From: Brasenia schreberi
Lineage: Eukaryota; Streptophyta; Magnoliopsida; Nymphaeales; Cabombaceae
Direction: 5' to 3'
Length of the DNA: 64,000 nucleotides
Assembly: GCA_036023115.1 (NCBI GenBank)
Contig: JAYKKT010000064.1
Span: forward strand, 8,626,501 to 8,690,500
How positions within the stretch are numbered: the stretch's first letter is position 1; each line of letters begins with the position of its first letter. Positions 10,901 to 22,369 of the stretch are shown here, in pieces. The notes beneath the pieces are model-generated. The model was given only the letters and a program-made list of their open reading frames with translations. It had not been told where the DNA came from and searched no databases. Made by a program: the position numbers and the translations under genes.

Positions 10901-12960
10901 TTAATAGAAAAGAAAACAATTTTGAAAGTTTAATTTTAACCTGTACTCAACATTAGATCGTGAAACCAATCTTAGATTTGAGTGGACATAAACCAAGTCT
11001 TCAGCATGACTACTAGATAGATTGTTCCTTTTGATATTGTGAATTTGAGAATATGTACTCCAATTTCTTTCATAACAAGATGAAGTAGCAGGTTGAGATA
11101 ATAATTTTGATGCAAGCTTTTGAAGAAGTGGCATCTCAAATCCATAACATACCCACCAATCTAGTGGATCTTGATAATCCCTTGCTTCTAGTGCTTCTAG
11201 TGAATCAAGTCTGGCACAAGAAAACTTTCCATATTCAGAATTTACTTGCCTAAGTAGGTATGAGTCACGATAAATCCTTCTTAAACACATTTGCCTATGA
11301 TCTTGATTAGGAGGACTACGCCCAATGCTCTCATGCAACCATTTCTTCCCATAATATCTTGGATTTAATGAATGTGCTAAACAATGCAAGGGAGTGTTAC
11401 TTTTGTCCCATCTTGAAACTAATATAGAATGAATATGATCATAAAAAAAGATATGTCTCATGAGCTTCTTTTCCCTCGTGCTTCAAAATTATTGACTCAA
11501 CTTTTTCAATCATGGTATCCCACATTTCATAAACTTTATGAAGCATTGGTTCATCTTTATCAACTTCTCTCAATATCTCCCAAATAGGTTATGTGAATTC
11601 AAGAAAATATGATACCTTGTCCCACCATAAATCATTAAGAATAATAGTCTTCACTGCTTGGGCCTTTGCTTGATCTTCAACTTTATTACCACGGTATGAA
11701 TCCCAGCTTGGATCAGTAACCATTTGAACCAATGATGTCTTGATTATGTTGAATCTTTTTACCATCACAATCAAAGAAGCAAAATGTGTTTCTACAACCT
11801 TCAACAACTTTAAATGAGAATGTCTATTGAATATGGCTAAAATTAAATGGTGATTCATTACAAAATTCCTTATCTTTATACAATCTGCTGCCATATCCTC
11901 AATATATGAACACAAGTCATATGCACGAAGATTATCTTTATCTTCTGATGGCTTACATATACGAGAAAGAGCCAAATTTAAACTGTGAGCTACACAAGGT
12001 GTCCAAAAAATGTGTGGATCCTTACAAACTTAATCCTGTACTTTTATAATTAGTTACATTATCAGTGATTATTTGTACAACATTATCTGGTCCAACACTC
12101 TTAATAACTTCTACAAATAAATCTTTCAAGTATCCTGCAGTTTTAATTTCTCTCCACAAATTGAATAAGCAATGAAATTAATGAGTGGATGCCTTTAAAT
12201 ATCACTTCATCCATCACAAACAATAGAAACAACATTAGTTTCCCATGAAAATTTCTTATGTTCTAAAAGTCTTCCAATATTGGCTTTTTTTTCTTTAAGA
12301 ATAACGATTCACAATTTTTCAGAACTTGGAGGAACATAACCATGTAAATTACAATTAGCCAATGAAGTGACAAGATCTTTCCAATATGGATTTCTTGCTA
12401 CATTAAAAGGAAGTGAACTTAAAAAGAAAAATCTTCCAACCTTTCTATCCATCTCCTCTCTTCCAACTACATTAAATGATTTTTCAATTGCTCCTCCGCT
12501 AAAACCTTTAAATTCACTTTGCATTAACTTTCTTTTCTTTTCTACATCTTCTTTGTATCCACCAAATAATGGAATATTTGTTCATTTTTCACTCATTTCG
12601 TTCTTTTTTTCATACTCATCTTGTTTTTTCATTAATTGTCTTCGTAAATCCTCATCCACATTCGGACATGCTCTTATACTATGTTTTGATAATTTTAAAA
12701 GATGTACCTTCACTGGTATATGATCCTGTAAAACTCATGTTACAAAATTTACACTTAAAATGTGTATTACCTCCACCACCTTCGTATAATTCTCCTTTTT
12801 GTACGTGCATCATCACGAGGTATTGAAGGTTTTGAAACTTTTGTTGTTGATCCTGAACTTGAAGGAACACTTCCACCAGAACTCCCAATAGGGCCAGCAC
12901 CAATTGATACTCTTTTTCCTTTTCTATTGTTGGCCATTTTTAGGATCAACTCAATTCACA
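10901..12960 (-). pseudogene. hAT transposase pseudogene
   Basis: Reading leftwards from about 12950 there is a serine/glycine-rich start (MANNRKGKRVS) and a BED-type zinc finger (CKFCNMSFTGSYT, with its histidines in a shifted frame). Pieces of the RNase-H-like catalytic core follow at 12309-12524 and 11589-11975. The hAT dimerisation end at 10928-11461 carries LLSQPATSSCYERNWSTYSQ. In active relatives this protein binds the inverted repeats and cuts the element out. Here at least five frame breaks and stops separate the pieces, so no protein is expected. Confidence 0.85.
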
Positions 12961-13992
12961 ATTTCATAATCTGATTGAAAAACAAAATATCAAAAACAAC
13001 AATAAGAGATGGAGTCAGTCATAGTCATAACATTGATATACCAATAACCAAAAGACTTAACAATTAACAATTAAACACAATAAGCAATTAGAAATTTAGA
13101 ATATGAGTCAACCAAATTTGATGGGCACGTAAGAGATGCAATCCACAATTGACATGCTACATGCTGCAAATTAGACAATAGACATGAATAAGCCAAATTA
13201 GAATTGGATGCCATTTCCTCTACTGTTTGTTGTGATTGATAAGCACATATCTCAGGGAACTAGGAAGCATATTGACTGCTATTATGATGCTTTCAAGGTG
13301 AAAATGCTTACAAAGTCATTTTGGCTTTTCCATGAAAGACTGCAGACAGATACACACGCAGATATACGAGAAATGTGTTAAACCGGTGGTCGGACTGATC
13401 AGAGATATATGGAAAATTGATAGTGGGAATCATAAGGTCCAGCTCTCTTTCTGCCTATCCCACCATCTAGACATATATGGGGCACCTACGGAATAACCTG
13501 TGATCATAAACCTCGTAGTATTCTCGATACATCCCAAGCTATTGCAACAAAACACAAAAGTCGAAAGAAAATGAACAGTTTCCACAAGTACCGATAAGTG
13601 AATAACTGCAAATTATTCAAATGATTCCAACAAACAAGCATCTAAGAAACAACAAATAACAACAATATATCAAGTATATCAACGTTATATATTGCCTTAA
13701 ACCTTATATGGTTTTCATTTGAGATACCCCATATGGAAAACGAAGAAAAGGAGGAAAAAGATAGTTAGAAATTGGCGTAATTCCACCAATGACAACAAAT
13801 TACTCCAAACAAAAGGTATGGATCACATCTATAAGCATTCTTTATTTTACAAGTCAAAGCAAAGGATTAAAAAGAGAGGGAGAAAAGAGGTCCAGAATCG
13901 AACAGTTTTGCAGCCAAATTCGACGGTAAAAAAAAAAGCACCTTCACATCAACCGATCGTCCGAGGAATCGAACGGACTAGATGATCAATCA

Positions 13993-14109
13993 ATGATCAT
14001 GCAATCGGTTGAGACTACGGAGCTGATTGGTAACCTGAACGACCTCTTCACGCATGCTGCGGATGATGTCGAGCGGGAGGGATCCGATCTTCTCAAGAAG
14101 AGAAATGAG
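13993..14109 (+). pseudogene. Captured 39-codon first exon, unknown gene
   Basis: The stretch runs from an ATG at 13993 through 39 codons (MIMQSVETTELIGNLNDLF...) to a clean donor GAG|GTGAGC, after a leader resembling a 5' UTR. Base composition is coding-like and unlike the AT-rich transposon around it. It is inside the hAT ends at 10399-14275, which argues for capture. I do not recognise the protein. The alternative is that it is a live first exon whose later exons lie to the right, with the hAT end inside its first intron. Confidence 0.45.
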
Positions 14110-14289
14110 GTGAGCCTTTTAAAGTTCTGCCCTAGAAATTGGACTAATGTGACCTCAGACACGTTGACCATATCGACAAATGACGACACCATGTCGGTGC
14201 CGCACCGACACGGTGTCGGTGTCGCACCAGTGTCGACACCAACACCCCACCTCCTAGAGGTGTCTGTGTGACATTGATTTCAACCATAC

Positions 14290-14299
14290 TTTGATACCA
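14290..14299 (-). other. Copia-2 primer-binding site
   Basis: The minus strand reads TGGTATCAAA directly after the CA end of the LTR at 14300, a one-base variant of the tRNA-Met site used by Copia-1. Its position beside a 249-bp TG..CA sequence ties the gag remnants far to the left to this LTR. Confidence 0.7.
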
Positions 14300-14548
14300 T
14301 GTTCATTAAAAAGACATAGAGCACGAAAAATAGAATATATAATAAGCAATTAAAGAAAAATGGTGGAGGCATGCAGTTCCTTTTAGCCGCACCTCTCTCT
14401 CTCTCCTTTTTTTTATTTTAGCTAATAAGGTTTAAGTCCTATTAGGTTATTATATATAGGACTAAACATGACCAAATTACCCCTACTAAGTGACTTGAAT
14501 ATAAAGCTATCGTTAAATTCAACTACAATAAACTAAACTATTCTAACA
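14300..14548 (-). repeat. Copia-2 5' LTR (about 249 bp)
   Basis: On the minus strand the sequence begins TGTTAGAATAG and ends AATGAACA before the primer site. A TATATATAAT motif near 14449-14458 fits an LTR promoter. The right border could also be 14550, because the end is CACA. It is the outermost and therefore oldest layer of the nested block that starts near 1520. Confidence 0.7.
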
Positions 14549-15169
14549 CATAAAAGACTGCATATTTCCTTCTAACAATTACAACACAGAACCAATTTGG
14601 GTTTATGTTAAAATCTTTTAATGAAGGTATTTACTTAGTCACAATGTCTAGTGGAGCAATTCATGACAAAGAAGATCATCCAACCAGAGATACGTCTTTG
14701 GAAAACTTTACAAAATAAAAGAGTACCTCTTACATGCATCAACTTCATAAAAGACATGTACATTAGGACAGTAGCCTATGTTAGAATGCACACATGATTT
14801 TGTTGGTGGATGGTAGAGGGAAGGAGTTAACTGATAACCTAGGAGGGAAACCTTAGGAACATAGGGATTATTTTTAATTAGTAAAATAGAAACAAAATAT
14901 ATGAAATGAAAGTCTGATATCTTTATTGGAGATGATGATACTGAAAAAGTTAACATTGGTGCACATCGCATCTTAGCAAAGACAAATTTTAAGCACTTCT
15001 GATAAGTTCCAAAAAATTGAGAGAACTGACGGCTGAAGTCACATGAAATTAATGTAGGCTGCTGAAATGGAGTGGTGCATTAGATATTCTGTTTAACAAA
15101 TAGACACATGGAAATTAAAAGGAAAATATTATGCCCACCTATATATAGAAGATTGCAGGTGGCAGAAGT
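14549..15169. other. Probable intron or spacer, nothing recognised
   Basis: The stretch is ordinary AT-rich sequence without a convincing exon. If the membrane-protein exons at 15636 have upstream partners further left, this is intron sequence. Confidence 0.4.
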
Positions 15170-15345
15170 TAAGATGTTGAGGTGAATGAAGACCTCAAAA
15201 GTGTTAGGGAAACAATAAAACGTGATCTTGCTTTTCTGGAGTTAAATGCTAATATGCTACAAGATTAATTATTGATTTAATGGTGACTAAGAATGCGTGT
15301 AGCCAATCCCATGTAGTGTGCGGAAAGGCTTGGTTTGATTTGGTT
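15170..15345 (+). repeat. Degenerate RTE LINE 3' end
   Basis: The text resembles the LINE 3' end seen intact at 56940-57060 in reverse complement: AAACGTGATCTTGC, GAGTTAAATGCTAAT, then GTGTAGCCAATCCCATGTAG and AAAGGCTTGGTTTG. It is plus-strand, 5'-truncated and about 20-30% diverged by eye, in the intron just left of the exon at 15636. Confidence 0.65.
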
Positions 15346-15635
15346 GGATGTTTCTTTGATTCAAAAGTGCCACATTTTCTTGTCTTGTATCTTTCCCAGT
15401 ACAGAAATAGACAATGATTTTTTCCCAATGGGGGCCTAGGTCAATCTCTTTTAGACGTGTGATTTTTCACATGCATCCTTATGTCGTTTGATCTTTCTAA
15501 ACATAGAAGTTTTGCTATGCATTATCATTCTGAGTACAAAAGATTTGATCTGTGAATTCTGTTGCTGATCCAAGGAACGGTTCATTTGGCTGCAACATCA
15601 GATTTATAATTGTCTGACAATGTATATCTATGCAG

Positions 15636-16610
15636 TGCTTGTACCGACTGCCACTTACCAGGCACACTCTGCATGTGGACTGATTGTGCCACTTGCCTTG
15701 AGAGTTGTGCAAGTACAGCAGGTGAATGTGGGTCTTTTCTAGGAGCTGGGGAAGCTGGTCTTCCTGTACTGATTATCGTGGGAATAATAATTTTAGGCCT
15801 CTTCACAGTGATTGGCATATTCTACAGTGTTCTTGTGGCATCAATGGTTGGTCAGAGAATCTGGCAGCGTCATTACCATATACTAGCTAAGAGGATGCTT
15901 ACAAAAGTGAGTTGTGATATCTGAAGTTTGTTTTTGCTGCAATGGTATGCCATCTTGTTGAAACACTCACCACCTTTCATAGAGTTGTGACATGCACACG
16001 GACACACTCAGACATGCGTGTATATGTACATATATATGGATATATACAAACGTACATATATACATGTATAGAAAGCCTTTTCCACGCACTAAATTGGGTT
16101 GGCTAAGGGGTGCAACACTAGAAGGTCACCCACCCTAGTACTATTCTCCCCCAAGCATGCTTAACATCTTCAATATATATGATGTATTTTTCCTGACCTA
16201 TCTTGCATTTTATTATGTTTGGTTTCTATGATTAATGGATGTTCCTGGTATTTGCATTTTTTTTAAAATTAGTGATTCTTAGTTTTCTATTTTATTTTTC
16301 AAAAACTTTGTATCAGTGCCTACAACAGTGTTTTAAGAGTCATGCCAATTCAGCTTTATTAATGTAAATGAAGTGGTTACGTTAGTATCAGACCGAATGA
16401 TCTGTGATGATTCCCTGATACCTGGAGTGTAAGGGAGATGACTAGATGGTGCTATTTTCCTATTCGATATATAAGTGCATGCTATATTCAAATGATTTAC
16501 AGGAGTACGTAGTGGAAGACGTAGATAGTGAGCTAACAGGGCCTGACTGGTGTCCACCACCACTTCCACCTGAACATGTTCAGCAACTGAAGTCTCTTGG
16601 GCTGCTGTAA
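15636..16610 (+). CDS. C-terminal exons of a plant membrane protein (RING/FYVE/PHD-type family, tentative)
   Basis: Two coding exons are supported: 15636-15906 (TATGCAG acceptor, ACAAAA|GTGAGT donor) and 16503-16610 (TTTACAG acceptor, TAA stop). They join in phase as ...MLTK|EYVVEDVDSELTG.... The encoded end has a cysteine-rich stretch (CTDCHLPGTLCMWTDCATCLES), one long hydrophobic segment (VLIIVGIIILGLFTVIGIFY) and a conserved-looking tail with QRIWQRHYHILAKRML and PPPLPPEHVQQLKSLGLL. The tail resembles plant RING/FYVE/PHD-annotated membrane proteins such as At1g50440, but the zinc-finger part is not in view, so the family name is an inference. Upstream exons were not found. The 3' UTR probably extends to near 17060. 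Confidence 0.7.
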
Positions 16611-18799
16611 TTCATGTGCAGAAGTTGAAGTCTCTCTATCACTATGGCCCCTTGCTTTCGTTAGCTGATCCTTCAGGCTCCGCCTAGCACTGTATGGTAT
16701 AGTTTTAAACTTGACTTCGTTTACGCATGTTATCATTCCATTGTACTCCAGTTTGCTGAGGAAGGAAACAACAATAGGTATCAACTTCTGCCATCTTGAA
16801 GTAAATGGTACTCATTACCTATCATGCCATAACACCTCAAAGCGACAATCATAAGGATAATGTATGTTTTATTTGAAGGGATACAACATAGATGCAGGTC
16901 ATGAGTTCCGTTTTGGGGCTTGCATACCTGCCCTCGGATTCCCTTTTGTAACTGGAAAAAGAAAGAGGGAGAAGCGACCTAGTACTTAATTTGGGCTGTT
17001 TACTATGTTCAGCTTTCATTGGACTTAGGTTGCCATTGTTTTTCAGTCTCTTATGCATTTCAGCATGGTGAAAAATATTGGCATTTGTTCCAACAGATGT
17101 GAAAAGTGAGAGATCGCGATGTTGTCTTAGAAGCTATTTCTCGCATTATTTAATTTGTATAAAAAATATTTAAACCATTTTTTACATATGTAACAGTTCC
17201 CTTCTTAAACCATTTTTATTGCTGGCTTCAATCTAAGATGCAAAACCTGAATGATTTCTGGGCTTGGATGATTTGTTAATGAAGTTCTTTAAAATCTTGA
17301 TCATGTAAAACTTGCTAAAAGATTTTATTTTGAAAGATTTATTAACTATTTTTTGCGAATTTAGCATCCTTCATATTATCTAATCCCATCATTTTCTATA
17401 GACCAATTGGCCGGGAGTAGGCTGTTAAGCGAGCTGAATAAAGCTAGCTTTTCTGCTAGTTTAATGTACCATCTAACTTGTCATAAAGATGTAATTCATG
17501 TTCATACATGGTTGCAATCTCTCTTTTATTTAATAACTGATCTCAAACACTATGTTGAATTTGGACACAATTGTGTCCAATTGAACCCATGTTGGAGTAT
17601 GTTTGAGTTCGTTTTTAGCTTGTGCAAGTTATTACTCATTTTTTGAAAGAATATATAGATAAGAATGAGAGGGTTTTTTAAGAGTATTTTTGAACCATCC
17701 TTTTTAATGAACGATCGAGGATGGTATCAATAAAACACTATTTTTGTTACGTGGCGTAAACAAAGAAGCCATCCTTATCATCCATCAAGGACAGTCAGCT
17801 TGTTAGGGTGCAAGTGTGCACGTGTGCACGTGTGTACGATCTACTATAACTATTGAGGAACAAGTAGTAGAAAGAAGGTTTAATAAGTTTGTGTCTTCAA
17901 GGAGATGAACCGTTACTGAACTTTTCGGCAAGATTCACAAACCATGCTGAGCCAAAGATTCTGTTTATGTTCAGCTAAAGTCAGTATCAACAAGGTGGTA
18001 GCGAGCTGATCTATGAGTAGCTCGGTTAGTTTACCAGCGCTAGCTGAGAAGGGTCCGTTCATTTGGTAGCGCTCTCCACGACTAAATCTTGTCAACGACA
18101 GGCTCCATGGATGGCTTTCAGTGATCGAAAGAGATGGTTTATCTACTATCATAATTTGACAACTATAATATCCGAATGATAACGCCGAACAGATAAATCT
18201 TATTAAGAAAGTAGAACAAGTGTTAAAAAGTTGTTGAAAGATATGACGGTTGTCATTATTGACAAGATAATAGTGCATAACGACCGAATGCCTTCAATCT
18301 GCTTCAGATATCCTTTGAAAGTTAAGAGGGGTTCGACAACGTTAGGCTATGACCAACTAAATGAGGAACGGTGCAGGATGATCAACATAAACAATTGTGA
18401 AATTTCATTGATTGCTAAATATCAGTGTCGACCACCAGTGGCTAAGGAGCACGTGCACATAGACATGGTCGGTTCAGAACCAGTCCACCGGTTCAAACTG
18501 GAAACGGACTGGCCCTGGAACCAGCCAGAACTGGATACTGTCTAGTTTGATTACGGTTGAATGTTTTAAAAAATTGCACCGGAATTGGAGCCGATCTAAA
18601 AACTGACGGCTCGAAACCATTTGAAACAGGTGGTTCTAGACTGCCTGCGATCCAATCCGGCCCCACTAAATTTTATTTATTGGTTTCAAACGATTCTGGA
18701 TTTAAACCGGACTCACCCCAGAACCCACAATTTATAAGGTGAGACACTACAACTAAGAATTTCCCTCTACTACAAACCATCGTAATAATAGTGATATGC
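16611..18799. other. 3' UTR, spacer and low-grade repeats
   Basis: The first 400-450 bp are probably the 3' UTR of the gene ending at 16610. The remainder has no supported gene. A block at 18470-18720 is dense in GGTTC/GAACC and CCGG motifs (GAACCAGTCCACCGGTTC) and is probably a decayed short TIR element. Its short open frames are chance. Confidence 0.45.
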
Positions 18800-18890
18800 T
18801 TTCTTTGTTTCTTCAAAGCTTGATCGTGCACCATAATAACAGTTAACTCAACAAAAGCTAGATCATTGTTAATTATTTCTTATCATCATA
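18800..18890 (-). repeat. Short degenerate RTE LINE 3' fragment
   Basis: CAGTTAACTC and AGCTAGATCATT occur in the same order and spacing as in the intact LINE 3' end at 57010-57040, followed by a TTATTTCTT that parallels its continuation. No terminal tail remains. Confidence 0.5.
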
Positions 18891-19559
18891 TTTTTATGAT
18901 CTTCCTCTTTCTCCTTCTCTTTCTCTTTTAACTTTTTCTAAATCAATAAGAATCTTTTTGTTTGCTGTGAATATCCATAAATGGGATACCTTTCTTTTCC
19001 AAAGTAAATGGGATAACCTATCTTTTTCAAGGTGATGCACTAAGATCATGGCATGTTACAGACAGCAATTGACCATGGAAAACACATTGCAAATCATGGA
19101 CGAAAGAAGAGAAGTGTACTATTAGATAAATACCAAGATATGTAGAACTAGAAGCTCTCATTGCAACCATATCCAGAGTTAGAATCCAAAATGGTCTTGC
19201 AAGGGGCACCATCGTGATTGGCAAATGACATCCTTCTTCAGAAAATTCGTCCACAGAGGTTTTCAGAAAGATGAGAACTTTGAATTCCCTCTAACAGCAT
19301 GCTCAAGACAGGTTAAATATGCTGGACCTGTTGCAACTCCTCATTACTCACTAAAGCAAAGCCTTGCTTTCAAGATATTGGTACGATCATGTTTTAGATT
19401 CCAATGATAATCACATAAGCCGGTAATTGCAGTAATTGCAAACCACCTTCAAATGAGAATCCCCTTGATTCAGGAAATGACCCCAAAGTTGCATTAAGCC
19501 ACTCAATGTGTATTTACAACTAGAAAAGATGGACTTATCTTTTGGGCCAAAAGCAGGGG

Positions 19560-20060
19560 CTAAGCCCTAGGGTATACAATCAAAACTCTTGGGAAATACA
19601 CTCATTTGATAAGCAAGATAATTAAATGATATCGTTGGAAGAGGTAACTACCACATAAGCTCCACTAAGCTTTGCAAGACCATTTGCACAAAAGTCCCGC
19701 AAAGTATGCTGAAAACGCACCTCCCAGTCCCTTAACCACAATGATTTGATGCGTTTAAAAGTGTATTGCAGATTCTGCGACCTTCAAACATGATCATTAC
19801 ACAGTGGATCCACTTCAATAACAAGCCTTCGGTAGCCCACATCCCAACCAATTTCTAGTCCAGTAATCACTCCTCAGCTTTCTGCCTGAAATGCGTTACA
19901 ACGCCCAAGTTTTCTGGAAAAACCAACTATATACCTTCACAGTCACGAACAATCCCGCCATATCCGAGCAACTCCGAATGCTCTAGGTGCAAGGCCGTCA
20001 AAATTTATCTTTATCCAATCTCTTTCAGGTGTTTGCCAAGCTATTTCCTTTTGAAGCTGG
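19560..20060 (-). pseudogene. LINE-type RNase H (RVT_3-like) remnant
   Basis: On the minus strand, frames give WQTPERDWIKINFDG, then GVARIWRD, then GLEIGWDVGYRRLVIEVDP, a spacing typical of the RNase H-like domain at the end of plant L1-type LINE proteins or their domesticated copies. Stops and shifts are present. It lies immediately downstream of the PPR gene in the same direction and may have replaced the gene's original 3' end. Confidence 0.6.
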
Positions 20061-20122
20061 GAATTGCGCATTGCAGTTTTCATTAGGATCACACGCCATA
20101 GATAATGGCGGCTAGAGTTGAA

Positions 20123-22000
20123 TTAATTTGCGCATTGCAGTCTTCTGTGTTCACTGCCCCACTGAACTTCACCACATGCATTCAGGACATTTGAGAGGAC
20201 AAACTGATCTACCTTGATACCCTCTGCTTCCATCCGGTACATGAGTCTCAATGCTTCTTTGCAGAGCCCATTTCTTGCATACCCTATAATCATAGCATTC
20301 CAAGATACAGCATTTCGCTCAGGCATCAAATGGAAGACTTGGTAAGCATCATCCATGCAACCACATCTGGCGTACATGTTGATGAGAGCACTACCGACGA
20401 AAACATTTGACAATAATCTCGTCTTGTTTGCAGATGCATGGATCCATTTCCCTTGCCTCAAAGCTTCCATTTTTGCACATGCTTTAAGTGCAGTTGAATA
20501 AGTAAACTGATTTGGTTCAACACCTTCCCATAACATATCATTCAAATATTTCAGAGCCTCGGGCTCATAACCAGAACTAGCGTGTCCAGAGATTAAAGCC
20601 GTCCACGAAATGACATCCCTTGAAGGCATCCATTCAAGCACTCTTGAAGCATAACTATATTCGCCACATTTGCAGTAAAACCAGAGAAGTGTGCTACACA
20701 CATAGGCATTAGCATGCGTCCAGTTCTTAAGAACTTGTGCATGAACCTCCTTTCCATGGTGCAAGAAACCAACAGCCCCACATGCACTGAGAAGGCTAAC
20801 AACAGTTAAGCTATTGGCAATTATCCTCCGACTTTTCATTCTCCTGAACAAACTTATGGCTTCATTTCCCAGTCCATTTTGCACATATCCAGCAATCATA
20901 GAAGTCCATGTAACAGTGTTTCGCCTAGTTATGTTATCAAACACAATCCTAGCATATGTAACTTTGCCACATTTCATATACATGCATATTAGCGAGCTAC
21001 CTACAAAGACATCGTACTTGAACATTCTCTTGATGAGGGCAGCATGAAGTTGCCTGCCTTGATCCAAGGCCTTCAAATCACCACAAGCCTTCAGAATGCT
21101 ACAAACAGTGAACTCATTTGGTCTCAAACCAGATGACATTATATCACTAAACATGCACATAGCTTTATAACCATCACCGGCCTGTACATGTGCAACAATC
21201 ATTGTAGTCCAGCAAATCAAATCACGCTCAGACATTCTGTCAAACACGCAGCATGCTTCTGATAAATCCCCACTTTGTGCATAAAAGTAAACTAACGCAG
21301 TCTCAGTAATTTGGTTACTCCAGTTACCTTTTACAATAGATGCATGAACCTGTTTGCCAAGTTCAAAAATAGAATACCTAGCACAAGCATTCAAGATGCA
21401 AACCAAAGTGGTTCCATTAGGCCGAATACCAGTCGCCAGCATCTCATCAAAAAGACGAAAACCATCATCCACACAACCAGCCTTCAGGTACCCATCAATC
21501 AGAGCCGTCCACGAAACAACATTCCTTTCAAGCATTCCATCAAGCACCCTCTGGGCATCTCTTAATTTCCCGAATTTACCATACAAAGATATCATATTGT
21601 TACCAATGAACAACACCGACTTGCCAAATCCCTTCTCGACGAAGGAATGGATGCGCCTACACTCTCTCGCGCTAGAACACGACTGAAGCAACGAAGCAAC
21701 GAAATCAACGTCGACTGATACTCCGTCACCACCATTTTCAGAATAACTAGACAATGTACCTTTACACTGAGGATTACTCACAGAACGCCGGAGACGATGA
21801 CCAACAATCCGTTTGCGTTGGGAAAAGAATGATAACTCGGAAATCGAAATTTCGCAAGCAATAAACCCTGCTTTTTGATGAATACCGTTGCATAACTCCC
21901 ATTTACTAGCTGAAGAGTGAGGCAGAAGCGAAGAAGATGGAGGAGGCTGCTGTCTGAAGAAGCTCGGCGCAAGTGTGCTCAGAAACAGAGAGGCCAGCAT
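20123..22000 (-). CDS. PDM1: Pentatricopeptide-repeat protein, PDM1/SEL1 (At4g18520) family
   Basis: A single-exon frame of 625 codons starts at the only sensible ATG (22000). An N-terminal segment of about 100 residues rich in Ser, Arg and Leu looks like a plastid transit peptide. From residue 110 onward there are about a dozen PPR units of the P-L-S class, each with the pattern ...NVVSWTALIDGYLKAG... or ...GKQVHASIVKG.... Organisation and wording match the At4g18520 family, whose Arabidopsis member acts in plastid RNA processing and editing. No DYW deaminase tail is present, as expected for that family. The last residues (VQWGSEHRRLQCAN) are not family-like, and a LINE RNase H remnant starts about 60 bp downstream, so the extreme C-terminus may be altered. 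Confidence 0.9.
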   Translation of the reverse strand: MLASLFLSTLAPSFFRQQPPPSSSLLPHSSASKWELCNGIHQKAGFIACEISISELSFFSQRKRIVGHRLRRSVSNPQCKGTLSSYSENGGDGVSVDVDFVASLLQSCSSARECRRIHSFVEKGFGKSVLFIGNNMISLYGKFGKLRDAQRVLDGMLERNVVSWTALIDGYLKAGCVDDGFRLFDEMLATGIRPNGTTLVCILNACARYSIFELGKQVHASIVKGNWSNQITETALVYFYAQSGDLSEACCVFDRMSERDLICWTTMIVAHVQAGDGYKAMCMFSDIMSSGLRPNEFTVCSILKACGDLKALDQGRQLHAALIKRMFKYDVFVGSSLICMYMKCGKVTYARIVFDNITRRNTVTWTSMIAGYVQNGLGNEAISLFRRMKSRRIIANSLTVVSLLSACGAVGFLHHGKEVHAQVLKNWTHANAYVCSTLLWFYCKCGEYSYASRVLEWMPSRDVISWTALISGHASSGYEPEALKYLNDMLWEGVEPNQFTYSTALKACAKMEALRQGKWIHASANKTRLLSNVFVGSALINMYARCGCMDDAYQVFHLMPERNAVSWNAMIIGYARNGLCKEALRLMYRMEAEGIKVDQFVLSNVLNACGEVQWGSEHRRLQCAN

Positions 22001-22369
22001 AATCGGGAAGAATACTTAGGCGAAAGGATATGGCTAGTAACTTAGTAGGCAGAAAATATCACGCGAAGGCGGTTTACCAAAGCCTTGAGACCCTGTGGAC
22101 GCGAAAGCGTCCGCGGGAATTTGAATGGACGAACGCGCACAACCTAATGATGGTAATCTGGAGCTGAACGAAGTCAACATTATAAGGACCGATATGATTC
22201 AATCTCCACCGTGCATCTAAACTCAATCTTGAGATTTTGTGGTACGTTCGAGTCGCTCAACTTGGTTTTTAACGACTCAGCCTTTTTCCATGCTATCTAC
22301 GTGGATAACAGTTAAGTCAACATATATCTACGTGGATGACAGTTGACTCAACATATACCCTCCATCATT
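22001..22369. other. Upstream region of the PPR gene
   Basis: Contains the probable 5' UTR and promoter of the minus-strand PPR gene; no clear TATA box was identified. Near 22300 there is a short near-duplicate, CTACGTGGAT(A/G)ACAGTT, at about 22298 and 22330. Confidence 0.4.

Larger units (their letters stand above)
10399..14275 (-). mobile_element. hAT-type DNA transposon with decayed transposase, 3.9 kb
   Basis: The left end reads TATGTCACACGGGTGCGGG and the right end, reverse-complemented, AATGTCACACAGACACC. Both ends carry GGTGCGG or GTGTCGGTG subterminal repeats. An identical 10-bp sequence GATTTCAACC flanks it (10389-10398 and 14276-14285); hAT duplications are normally 8 bp, so two extra matching bases are unexplained. 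It holds a minus-strand hAT transposase and, beyond the transposase 5' end, an exon-like fragment at 13993-14109. It inserted into the Copia-2 leader 15 bp from its primer site. Confidence 0.8.

Noticed and set aside
20593..21686. Several plus- and minus-strand frames inside the PPR gene
   Set aside because: They overlap the 625-codon PPR frame in other frames and have no protein-like features.
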